48,007 bases of DNA from JALHOM01 sp964444225 (lineage in GTDB: Bacteria > Patescibacteriota > Saccharimonadia > Saccharimonadales > 2-12-FULL-41-12), in the NCBI GenBank assembly GCA_964444225.1, contig CAYUFM010000008.1:1-48007 (forward strand). Reading direction: 5' to 3'. Both the position numbers and the translations under genes were made by a program. The notes under the pieces are model-generated. The model made no database searches and had not been told where the DNA came from. It saw only the letters and a program-made list of their open reading frames with translations. Shown here piece by piece: positions 41,101-48,005 of the stretch (position 1 is its first letter; every line of letters starts with the position of its first letter).

Positions 41101-43327
41101 CAATGCATCTTGCCAAACTATTAATAACACTTACGGCTCAACAACATCTACAATGACTTTAGCCACAGGAGGAAAATACAGAATATGGAGCAGAATAAAA
41201 GCTCCTGATGAGAATAACAACTCTTTCTATTTAGTGGTTGATAATCAATGCCCAATCAATATTGGCGATAAATCAATTACAGCAAATAACTGGACATGGA
41301 TAAATAACCGAGACGCTGGCAGTACTGCGATAGACATGGATTTAACGGCAGGCGCCCACACAATAAAACTCATAGGTAGAGAAAACGGCGTAAGTCTTGA
41401 TCGAGTTTTGTTTGTAGCTAATTTGTCATGTATTCCAAGCGGTAATGGCGATAACTGTAGCACCGATTCAGACACAACCCTGCCAACTATATCGATGACT
41501 AGCCCCGTCGCCAATCAAGTTCTAAATGGCACCGTTAATATAGCCGTATTGGCAAAAGATAATGTTGGCATTAGTAAAGTTGAATACTACCTTGACAGTG
41601 GAGCAAACGTAGCGTTTGGAACTTCCACGACTTCGCCATTTGGCTATACATGGGATACCTCAAAAGTTTCATCAGGGGATCATATCTTACGTGCAATTGC
41701 TTATGATAATGCTGGTAACAAAAGTACAGAAGCTAGCACTATTGTTAAAGTAGCAGACCAAATTAAACCAGAAGTAGCAATTACCAACCCTACTGGTGGA
41801 GATATCAGCGGGAACAAAGAAGTCATAATTGCAGCAACAGACAACGTATCGGTATCCAAAGTAGAGGTAAAGCTTGATGACAGTGCAGTATTGACTACCC
41901 TTACTCAAGCCCCTTACTCGTTTATGTGGGATACTAAAAATATTCCTGATGGTAAACACATAATTACAGCTTACGCGTCTGATACGCAGGGTAATGTTGG
42001 GGTTAGTCAACCTATTACTCTAAACATTACTAACGATACCCAAAATCCATCAACTCCAACAGACCTAAAAGCAACTCAAGTAGAGTCTAATTCAGTAGGA
42101 CTATCCTGGACCGTAAGCACAGACAATAAAATTGTTGCAGGCTACAATATATATAGAGGTGGTGTGTTTATCTCTAGCTCCACAACAAATAATTTTACAG
42201 ATAAAAATGTCCAGCCAAATACCATATATAACTACTCTGTATCAGCTTTTGACTCAGCTAATAACGAATCAGCAAAATCATCAGTAATACAAGTGACCAC
42301 ACCGCCTAGCGCAGAACAACCGCCATCTGCACCGCAAAATGTAGCCCTGTCTAATGAAGGTCCTGCGGTAGTAGTGAGCTGGTCAAGTGTTCAGGGCGCA
42401 ACAAAATACTACATACAAAGAAACGGCACAATAATTGGTGAGTCCACAACTACAAGCTATAAGGATGTAGATGTAATTTCAGGACAAACATATAGCTATG
42501 TAGTTTACGCTTCAAGCGCAGGAGGCTTGATCTCTGGAGCGTCTGCCTCAAAAACGATCACAACCCAAACAACAACAACGAGCGACACACAGGCACCCTC
42601 TGCGCCTAGCAACCTGACCGCTTACACGTCAACTAATTTAGTTACCCTTTCTTGGGGAGGGTCTACTGATAATGTAAAGGTTGTGGGCTACAAGATATTC
42701 AGAGATAACGTATTGGTAGGCCAAAGTAGCTTCACCAACTTTGGCGACGGAACGGTAGAGTCAGATAGAACATACAGTTATTATGTTGTTGCAGTAGATA
42801 GTGCTGGTAATCAAAGTGAGAAATCCTCTGTAACTAGCGTAACAATACCTAAAGAATCTGGCGTGATAAGAACTGGCGTAGTTGCCGACGCATTCATCCA
42901 AGAGAGTAAATCCTCAGAGAATTTTGGCAACTGGGGATCAATCAGAGTAGATAAATCACCAAGACAAAATATTCTTATGAAACTAAGTGTGGGCGACACA
43001 AACGGCAAGGTCATAACAAGCGCCAAGCTTAGATTGTACGCAAATAATGGAAGCACCCGAACGGGAGGCTATATATACAAGTTAAACACCAACAACTGGG
43101 ACGAATCTAAGGTTACCTGGAGCAACGCTCCTAAGCTTGAAGGGGAACTGATACGCAAACTAGGCCCTGTCTTTAAGAACAGTTATGTAGAGGTTGATCT
43201 TTCTGACCTTATCAAGACATCAGGAACATACAGTATAGGGTTTAGCTCAACAAGCCGTGATGCTGCTCATTACAACAGTAAAGAGAATGACTCACGAAAG
43301 CCAGAATTAATAATCACAACGAATTAG
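38195..43327 (+). CDS. Giant secreted multidomain protein (beta-helix, phosphoesterase, Ig/FN3, DNRLRE)
   Basis: 1710 aa. Signal segment 1-34; Thr/Pro linker to ~90; right-handed beta-helix of pectate-lyase type ~91-500 with many NN repeats; hydrophobic/basic stretch ~505-560; calcineurin-like phosphoesterase ~565-860 (VGDMN, GLGDFQ, YHDPYF, SGSQHNYER; the usual GNHD reads GPTHD); Ig-like ~878-970; carbohydrate-binding-like ~972-1085; two Ig-like ~1096-1278; three FN3 ~1282-1555; DNRLRE ~1558-1710. No LPXTG anchor. Likely a surface or released enzyme acting on host or matrix polymers. Heads a three-gene operon. Boundaries are approximate. Confidence 0.85.
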   Translation: MKTYFSKATKTKKIILSLIIAGGLTATIGLSKAATDFYSIEPENGAVSGAVSVKSDSTASGGKYLLFGTGPTTTTPTEPAPSTSTGSTNITGITYYLDCNGNDAVDGKSQINPWKSLTKASSASLSPGDGILLKRGCTWSGNLNVKWNGTTSSPVVIGAYGTGNAPIITRNTDGDDITVRGSYAVIQDLNLTATAPSKDTSGGRCNGTNYGNIHGVAFETGSNNNTVKNTTISNMYAGVYLKTAARNNRVVNNTLSNNNMMSPNRTGSDDDAGAFGVLIWGHDNEIAYNTISGSNACSPDYIYDGAALEIFSGSTPAASNNSMHHNKAINTNAFTEMGKSSSGAIPDGNIYAYNTYYTSGIENAIFMVTRGGTGSYGPINGTKAYNNTAYMLGTNKNGIYCGSCSASALVFKNNVIATSNNTPIPSGLGSGVSNNVGWVIGSSSNNPGFVNGAGQDFHLSANSPAINTGSSESLNYFKRDLDNKSVPAGGAVDAGAYEYGAVATNNKSGGALASLANKIKSAAKTTIKNIGVAISKVAVTVKKFAINIGIFFGSLVKPETASAIQADGSIVIAAVGDMNPENNTYALSPSGKNATAITAGLANGSIDAFFGLGDFQYQQGTCSTLVNAWGKLWSPVIPKTYHIAGPTHDSASATDELGYRQYFNGQCAGSAAKSAAVQAKGASIGPYDFYSFDIGNWHFAALPTAAWRYDTTKANSITAELDADLARAKAAGKHLGALYHDPYFTGETSSHGPETKVKPWIDVLDKYGVRLTLSGSQHNYERTCPVNKAGVCQTNGSGMTAFNVSTGGIGLRPFKPDVPVPSYTAVRFTNTYGWLKLTLNKDGSFTWVFNSVNGPGEDSDKRAASGETTTPPPTGDTTPPVVSISSPASGSTVSGIAQINSTATDNSGSIKKVELTIDGNTTPTFTSTASPYNFSLDTKNLSNGAHTLTVKAYDNTGNIGTKAISVNVSNASCQTINNTYGSTTSTMTLATGGKYRIWSRIKAPDENNNSFYLVVDNQCPINIGDKSITANNWTWINNRDAGSTAIDMDLTAGAHTIKLIGRENGVSLDRVLFVANLSCIPSGNGDNCSTDSDTTLPTISMTSPVANQVLNGTVNIAVLAKDNVGISKVEYYLDSGANVAFGTSTTSPFGYTWDTSKVSSGDHILRAIAYDNAGNKSTEASTIVKVADQIKPEVAITNPTGGDISGNKEVIIAATDNVSVSKVEVKLDDSAVLTTLTQAPYSFMWDTKNIPDGKHIITAYASDTQGNVGVSQPITLNITNDTQNPSTPTDLKATQVESNSVGLSWTVSTDNKIVAGYNIYRGGVFISSSTTNNFTDKNVQPNTIYNYSVSAFDSANNESAKSSVIQVTTPPSAEQPPSAPQNVALSNEGPAVVVSWSSVQGATKYYIQRNGTIIGESTTTSYKDVDVISGQTYSYVVYASSAGGLISGASASKTITTQTTTTSDTQAPSAPSNLTAYTSTNLVTLSWGGSTDNVKVVGYKIFRDNVLVGQSSFTNFGDGTVESDRTYSYYVVAVDSAGNQSEKSSVTSVTIPKESGVIRTGVVADAFIQESKSSENFGNWGSIRVDKSPRQNILMKLSVGDTNGKVITSAKLRLYANNGSTRTGGYIYKLNTNNWDESKVTWSNAPKLEGELIRKLGPVFKNSYVEVDLSDLIKTSGTYSIGFSSTSRDAAHYNSKENDSRKPELIITTN

Positions 43328-43337
43328 GAATATTTTT

Positions 43338-43754
43338 ATGAATCCAACTTTTAAATCAAAGAAAAAAGTAAAAATACTGATTACTGCTTTTGTAGTCTTA
43401 GTCATATTACCGATAGCATTTCTAATATATGACTCAAGCCAAAGATCTTCTCAGCTTGTACCAGAGCAGAAAATTGTAACAATTACCTACACAGGGTCTG
43501 AATTTATGCCCCAAATTGTAAAGATTACTAAAGGAACAAAGATTGTATGGGTCAATGAAGACAGCACTAAAAATACCAGCTTACAGATAACACCCAACTC
43601 TTCAGAGGAAAAAGTATTTAGTGATTTTGGCGGTAAAACTGGGGTAGATCTTAACGGAACATACTCTTACACATTTAATGCTACAGGAACTGTTTATTAC
43701 AAAAATTCGAATCAACCTATGATAAACGGCACAATTGAGATAGTAGATAAATAA
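43338..43754 (+). CDS. Membrane-anchored cupredoxin-fold protein without copper ligands
   Basis: 138 aa. N-terminal membrane helix (residues ~13-32), then a plastocyanin-like beta domain (ITYTGSEFMPQIVKITKGTK, IVWVNEDS and GTYSYTFNATGTVYYKN). The usual His...Cys-His-Met ligands are missing: there is no Cys and no His in the domain, so copper binding is unlikely. 10 nt after the giant gene, and its TAA overlaps the next ATG (TAATG). Confidence 0.78.
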   Translation: MNPTFKSKKKVKILITAFVVLVILPIAFLIYDSSQRSSQLVPEQKIVTITYTGSEFMPQIVKITKGTKIVWVNEDSTKNTSLQITPNSSEEKVFSDFGGKTGVDLNGTYSYTFNATGTVYYKNSNQPMINGTIEIVDK

Positions 43755-44398
43755 TGCTACCCGAGACTATCGGCCAATCAAGCATCGGCCGGGGCTTTAG
43801 CAGACTATCTTCTATTGCTCCTACTAAATTAGATCTGGTCCTTAGCGGGCTTATATCGGCTGTTTTGATTGGTGTGGCTAACATAAAGAGTCTAGGTGAA
43901 ACATTAGGAATAAACGAGAAAGATCAAGAAAGCTTTAACGGACTAATTAAAGAAGGTTACACATTATTTATAGATAAACTTGACTCAATACCACTAGGCG
44001 ACACAGTTGTGGTATTTATAATAAATTTCTTTATTGTTTTGTTTATTATCAATGTGGCATCTTTTGCCTTAAGAGAATCAAAAGTACTAAAAGCAGACGT
44101 TGCCTATACAGGGCAGGGCGAGGCGCAAAGGTTTGTTTTTTATAAAAAGTTATTGCCCAGAGTAATGATCCACTTACTCCAGAAAATAGCGCTGTACGGA
44201 TTTGCAGTTGCCTGGGGATTAATATTTATTTTCTTTATGTTACCTATTGGTATAAAAGTTAGTAATCAATACCTCAAAGATATATCCGAATACAAGAATA
44301 TATTTTTTCTGATGGCCGGATTTTTTATAATAATGGTAGCAGTTCTAATATGCTCGATTTATGCTAGGGTTCTCAACAATAATTTACGATACAAGTAG
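43754..44398 (+). CDS. Multi-pass membrane protein of the secreted-protein operon
   Basis: 214 aa with about four hydrophobic helices (LDLVLSGLISAVLIGVAN; VVVFIINFFIVLFIINVASF; IALYGFAVAWGLIFIFFML; IFFLMAGFFIIMVAVLICSI). Start overlaps the cupredoxin-like stop. No recognised family. The tight overlap suggests it assists export, anchoring or assembly of the two secreted products, but this is inferred from context only. Confidence 0.72.
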   Translation: MLPETIGQSSIGRGFSRLSSIAPTKLDLVLSGLISAVLIGVANIKSLGETLGINEKDQESFNGLIKEGYTLFIDKLDSIPLGDTVVVFIINFFIVLFIINVASFALRESKVLKADVAYTGQGEAQRFVFYKKLLPRVMIHLLQKIALYGFAVAWGLIFIFFMLPIGIKVSNQYLKDISEYKNIFFLMAGFFIIMVAVLICSIYARVLNNNLRYK

Positions 44399-44419
44399 TT
44401 GAATTATACCCAGACCTTT

Positions 44420-44509
44420 TGGCGGAGAGAGAGGGATTCGAACCCTCGGTACCGTTGCCGGCACGACAGTTTTCAAGACTGTTTCCTTCAACCACTCGGA
44501 CATCTCTCC
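44420..44509 (-). tRNA. tRNA-Ser(UGA)
   Basis: Class II tRNA with long variable arm. 5' GGAGAGA pairs with TCTCTCC; anticodon loop CTTGAAA gives UGA (reads UCN). T-arm GAGGGTTCGAATCCCTC. CCA is encoded (44420-44422). Confidence 0.97.
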
Positions 44510-44587
44510 AAAATTTTGGTGGTTTACAGAGGTACATTGTACATTAAACCTTCGTCGTTGAACAGTAGTTAGGTTATAATATTACAG

Positions 44588-44842
44588 ATGAGTAAGCCGA
44601 GTGTTGCACAATTTATATCTGACAAACGCGCAGAGGGGCATGATGATAGTAGGATTATTCATCAACTTTTAGATGCAGGATGGCACATGGACATTATTCA
44701 TAAAGTTATGAATACAGAGATCGAGCATCGTAAACTTGAGCCTATCTTGGTTAAAAAACAATGGAAACATCGCTCAGAAATAAAAATAGCTATTGTTTGT
44801 GTTGTGTTAATTATTATTGCTCTTTTAGCAGTATTTATTTAA
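44588..44842 (+). CDS. Small tail-anchored membrane protein
   Basis: 84 aa. Helical N-terminal half with the pattern 'FISDKRAEGHDDSRIIHQLL' followed by 'DAGW', a repeat-like helical unit I associate with Patescibacteria small proteins, a basic linker, and one C-terminal membrane helix (IAIVCVVLIIIALLAVFI). TATAAT (44575-44580) ends 7 nt before ATG. Function unknown. Confidence 0.75.
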   Translation: MSKPSVAQFISDKRAEGHDDSRIIHQLLDAGWHMDIIHKVMNTEIEHRKLEPILVKKQWKHRSEIKIAIVCVVLIIIALLAVFI

Positions 44843-44859
44843 GTGTTAATATTTGATAA

Positions 44860-45063
44860 GTGAAAGATAACGAAGAAGTTTTTGATCAATTACCAGGACA
44901 AATGAGACTCGAGGGTATTGAAGCCAGTCCAGCAGAATTAGGTAAGCTTGTTACGGAGGTAGTGAGTAATCCTGAAAAATTTATGACACCAGAAGAATTA
45001 CAGATCCACAGAGAGCAGATGCGTCAACCATCACCTATCATCCAACCAAGAAGAAGGTTTTAG
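44860..45063 (+). CDS. Small hydrophilic hypothetical protein
   Basis: 67 aa starting at GTG 44860 (reads KDNEEVFDQLPG after fMet), with TAATAT (44847-44852) ending 7 nt before it. Soluble, charged, Pro-rich C-terminus ending IIQPRRRF. The stop lies 3 nt before the GTG start of the thymidine kinase gene, so the two are likely one transcript. Confidence 0.6.
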   Translation: MKDNEEVFDQLPGQMRLEGIEASPAELGKLVTEVVSNPEKFMTPEELQIHREQMRQPSPIIQPRRRF

Positions 45064-45066
45064 ACT

Positions 45067-45612
45067 GTGTCATTTGTGTTGATTTATGGGCCGATGAAAA
45101 GCGGGAAGTCGCTAGAGTTAATCTCTAAAGTAGCTCCTTATGAATTTGCTAAACAAAGAGTTGTCTATGCCCAGCCAAAGGTTAATACGCGCGACAAAAA
45201 AGTTAGCTCTAGGCTAGGGGTTGATGTTAAATCTGTATCTGTTAATTCTTTAAGTGAAATTACCGAAGACTTTGACGTAATTGGTATTGATGAGATTAAT
45301 ATGTTTGATGTATCTGAGTCCGATATTATCGAGATGTGGGTAAAGTCTGGCAAAGCTGTGTTTATCTCTGGACTGGACCTAGACTACAGGGCCAAAATGC
45401 CACCGATTTTTAAAAAACTTTTAGAGCTCAAACCAACCCAAACAATAGCTAAGTTGGCTGTATGTGATGTTTGCCACGAATATAGCGCACAATTTACACA
45501 GATATTAGAAAGCGGCAAGGAGCTACTAGGGGGCATCTCTAGCGTCGTTCCAGAAGATGGCACTTATGAATATCAAGCACGTTGCCGAAATTGCTTTAGA
45601 AAAAATAGCTAA
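45067..45612 (+). CDS. tdk: Thymidine kinase (TK1 type)
   Basis: 181 aa; phosphorylates thymidine in salvage. Walker A GPMKSGKS at residues 8-15; Walker B/catalytic Glu in VIGIDEINMF; SGLDLDYR; a structural zinc site CxxC (CDVC) and CxxC (CRNC); the lasso segment DGTYEYQARC. GTG start with a weak AAGAAGAAGG 9-10 nt upstream. Fits an organism that depends on imported nucleosides. Confidence 0.92.
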   Translation: MSFVLIYGPMKSGKSLELISKVAPYEFAKQRVVYAQPKVNTRDKKVSSRLGVDVKSVSVNSLSEITEDFDVIGIDEINMFDVSESDIIEMWVKSGKAVFISGLDLDYRAKMPPIFKKLLELKPTQTIAKLAVCDVCHEYSAQFTQILESGKELLGGISSVVPEDGTYEYQARCRNCFRKNS

Positions 45613-45638
45613 CTCTTTATTGTGCTAAAATAAACGAA

Positions 45639-46727
45639 ATGTCTGAGACCTCCATCCCTAAAGATTTTGACCCAAACAGTGTTATTTCTCCAATAAATGG
45701 TGATTTTGCCGGGAAAAACCTACTTAGTGTATCCCAGCTAAGCCCTAGCGACATCCGCACATACCTTGAGGAGGCTGGAGCGGCTGACAAGCTTATTCAG
45801 CACCCCGACTTTCGTGGAATTAGCCTTTTGGGTCATCATGTTCTCGTTGCTGTTATGCGCCAGCCCTCCACGAGAACCGGTGGAAGTATGCGAACCGCTA
45901 TGTCTAGGCTAGGTGGTGTTTCTGGAGTTATAAGTGGCATGCAAAGCTCGTCCGAAGCTAAGGGTGAGAGTCTAGCTGATTCAGTCTTAGCCTTAGCTAT
46001 CCAGGCGGATGTAATCGCAACCCGAACAGAAGAAGAATTTGGTCCACATTATGTTGCAAGCGTTCAGGATTATTATCATAGTATTGGTAAGCTCAGGAGA
46101 ATTGCTCCGGTAATTAACCTAGGTGATGGCAAAAATGAACACCCAACACAAACTATTGGAGACCTATTAACAATTGAAAAACACGTACTTAGCCCGAGTG
46201 GTGATAATTTTTCTGACCTGACTATAACTATGGTTGGTAATCACGAAGATTACAGAGCTTTTCATTCGTTAATGATTGCCGCTAAAGTACTAGATATGGC
46301 AGTGATTGCTGTTCAATCAGATGTAGCTAAAGTACCTAAAAAATACAGAGACCTCCTTGGTTACAACCTTGAGATAACTAAAGATCTAAAAGGCGCACTA
46401 GTAGACTCTGATGTTGTTTACTACGGCAGGAATCCTGATGAATACTCCGGAGAAAACAAAAAAGCGAAGGAACGAAGCAATCTATTAGCCAGAGATTTTG
46501 CCGACTGGCGTATGGATGAAGAAAAATTGAAATTAATGCCTCCAAACGCAATCTTTATGCACCCACGCCCCAGGAAAGATGAAGTTGATCCAATAATTGA
46601 TAAAGACCCCAGAGTTGTTGACGTGTTACAAATGGACTACATGATACCCGCCAGAATGGCTGTAATCGCCTTGGCTTTAGGTAGATCAATCAGGTCTGCG
46701 TCAGAAAAAGTATTTTCTGAAAGATAG
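45639..46727 (+). CDS. pyrB: Aspartate carbamoyltransferase-like protein
   Basis: 362 aa. Carbamoyl-phosphate loop PSTRTGGSMRT (the second Arg of the usual STRTR is Gly), SSEAKGESLADS (80s-loop Lys), HPTQTIGDLLTI, MHPRPRKDEVDP and the late 'QMDYMIPARMAVIALAL' segment. Overall aspartate rather than ornithine type, but divergent: the Arg change could affect carbamoyl phosphate affinity. Extended -10 (TGC then TAAAAT 45626-45631) ends 7 nt before ATG. Confidence 0.85.
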   Translation: MSETSIPKDFDPNSVISPINGDFAGKNLLSVSQLSPSDIRTYLEEAGAADKLIQHPDFRGISLLGHHVLVAVMRQPSTRTGGSMRTAMSRLGGVSGVISGMQSSSEAKGESLADSVLALAIQADVIATRTEEEFGPHYVASVQDYYHSIGKLRRIAPVINLGDGKNEHPTQTIGDLLTIEKHVLSPSGDNFSDLTITMVGNHEDYRAFHSLMIAAKVLDMAVIAVQSDVAKVPKKYRDLLGYNLEITKDLKGALVDSDVVYYGRNPDEYSGENKKAKERSNLLARDFADWRMDEEKLKLMPPNAIFMHPRPRKDEVDPIIDKDPRVVDVLQMDYMIPARMAVIALALGRSIRSASEKVFSER

Positions 46728-46775
46728 TAGTAATTTCTATCTGTTAATGATATAATTACCCCTGTTATTTTCATA

Positions 46776-46793
46776 CACCCGTAGCTCAGCTGG
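46776..46793 (+). pseudogene. 5' fragment of tRNA-Arg
   Basis: 18 bp identical to bases 2-19 of the tRNA-Arg at 46886, then unrelated sequence. The 92 bp before the intact tRNA hold hairpins GTAGC-TTT-GCTAC, GCGTA-T-TACGC and CCTTTTA...TAAAAGG. TATAAT at 46751-46756 suggests all this is the tRNA's transcribed leader. Confidence 0.75.
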
Positions 46794-46885
46794 CGTAGCT
46801 TTGCTACAAAATTAGAAAATAGCGTATTACGCTCTACCTTTTAGGGGAGTTACTTAAAAGGCAGGAGAAGTAAAAAAATAATTTA

Positions 46886-46962
46886 GCACCCGTAGCTCAG
46901 CTGGATAGAGCGTTGGCTTGCGGAGCCAAAGGTCGCAAGTTCGAATCTTGCCGGGTGCACCA
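46886..46962 (+). tRNA. tRNA-Arg(GCG)
   Basis: Acceptor GCACCCG/CGGGTGC; anticodon stem TTGGC/GCCAA with loop TTGCGGA gives anticodon GCG (reads CGC and CGU). T-arm GCAAGTTCGAATCTTGC. CCA encoded at 46960-46962. The common bacterial form is ACG with inosine. Confidence 0.95.
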
Positions 46963-46974
46963 GAAGAAATTTAA

Positions 46975-47002
46975 GCCACCCTTTTGGATGGTTTTAATTT
47001 TT
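46975..47002 (+). terminator. Probable terminator after tRNA-Arg
   Basis: CCACCC (46976-46981), TTTT, GGATGG (46986-46991; one mismatch), then TTTTAATTTTT. Confidence 0.65.
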
Positions 47003-47106
47003 GCTCGTTTTATCTAAACAAAATTCGGCCTAAGTTCGGTTATCAGGCTTGCGCACAGCAGCTAGCTCCGAGCACAAGTATGGATGTACACTATGTTGCC
47101 GGGTAT

Positions 47107-47661
47107 TTAAAATCTGATAAGTTTTGTGAGTTTGTCCGTATACGTTTCTTTGCGCTGTTCATTTGGAACGCGTTGAGATAGAACATCAAAAATCTGCTGT
47201 TCGTTCTCTGGCGGGAAATATATCGAAAGTTCATTATGAAAACGATGCAGTGGCAATAAACTAACATAACCAATCGCACCATGACGGTTAAAAGAAAATG
47301 ATTTAAAATCGGAAAACATGTAGGTTCGTTGGCCGACATGTACGCCTTCTTCGTCAATTGAATATTGCAATTGACGCGGTTTACGTCCTGCGATTATGGC
47401 AAATAAAAATCCTATAATGGCTACAAAGATTATAGATATAGCGTCTTTGCTAATTAGATAAATTATCCCACAGACTACGATAATAAAACCGGCAAGGCCA
47501 AAATACCAAAGAGCTGTTTTTTGGTTAGCTATGAATTCAGAGCCATTCCAGGAAATAACTGAGTTTTGGATAGTAGCTTCTTCTTGTCTTGAGTCATTAT
47601 AAGCTTGTGAGTCATCGTTAAAAACCCAACTATCTTCGTTTTTTTCTTGGCCCTCTTGCAT
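47107..47661 (-). CDS. Two-helix membrane protein with PH-like C-terminal domain
   Basis: About 184 aa from ATG 47661 (MQEGQEKN), chosen because TACAAT (47669-47674, minus) ends 7 nt before it; the frame is open upstream through a tRNA fragment. Acidic/polar first ~40 residues, two adjacent membrane helices (WYFGLAGFIIVVCGIIYLI; ISIIFVAIIGFLFAII) and a soluble beta-rich C-terminal domain (YSIDEEGVHVGQRTYMFSDF; a late LPLHRFHNELSIYFP segment), a layout like bacterial PH-domain membrane proteins. Function unknown. Confidence 0.72.
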   Translation of the reverse strand: MQEGQEKNEDSWVFNDDSQAYNDSRQEEATIQNSVISWNGSEFIANQKTALWYFGLAGFIIVVCGIIYLISKDAISIIFVAIIGFLFAIIAGRKPRQLQYSIDEEGVHVGQRTYMFSDFKSFSFNRHGAIGYVSLLPLHRFHNELSIYFPPENEQQIFDVLSQRVPNEQRKETYTDKLTKLIRF

Positions 47662-47730
47662 AAGCATTATTGTACTAGATAAAGGTTTAAAGACGAAAAA
47701 AACAACCAGGCATAAAACCTGATCTACGTT

Positions 47731-47755
47731 CTTTTGGCGGAGAGAGAGGGATTCG
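47731..47755 (-). pseudogene. 3' fragment of tRNA-Ser
   Basis: 25 bp identical to the 3' end plus flank of tRNA-Ser(UGA) (44416-44440); 23 bp are shared with tRNA-Ser(GCT) (47911-47933). The T-arm is broken after CGAATCCC. The next ~120 bp hold hairpins including a perfect 8-bp GAAATGCT/AGCATTTC. Confidence 0.8.
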
Positions 47756-47886
47756 GTCACCTTTGGCGACCCCGTCACAACATCTTTCAAAAACAAGTTT
47801 TGAAGAGTTGACTCCCTTGCGAAATGCTCCCCAGCATTTCTCACCCTATCGGGTTCGAGTACACTTCTACTTTGCCAAATATTAAA

Positions 47887-47903
47887 CCCCAGATAAACTG
47901 GGG
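47887..47903 (-). terminator. Terminator of tRNA-Ser(GCT)
   Basis: Minus strand CCCCAG, 5-nt loop, CTGGGG, then a T-rich TTTAATATTT just 10 bp past the tRNA 3' end on the downstream side. Confidence 0.75.
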
Positions 47904-47912
47904 CATAATATT

Positions 47913-48005
47913 TGGCGGAGAGAGAGGGATTCGAACCCTCGCAGGGACTCTCGCCCCTCTAACGATTTAGCAAACCGTCCCCTTCAGCCACTTGGGTACC
48001 TCTCC
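47913..48005 (-). tRNA. tRNA-Ser(GCU)
   Basis: Class II tRNA. Acceptor GGAGAGG/TCTCTCC (one G.U), anticodon loop TTGCTAA gives GCU (reads AGY), long variable arm, T-arm GAGGGTTCGAATCCCTC, CCA encoded (47913-47915). The 5' end is 2 bp from the window edge. Confidence 0.97.

Noticed and set aside
44420..47755. An integrated element between tRNA-Ser(UGA) and the tRNA-Ser fragment
   Set aside because: The interval carries ordinary genes (tdk, pyrB, tRNA-Arg) and no integrase; the repeat is simply shared tRNA sequence.
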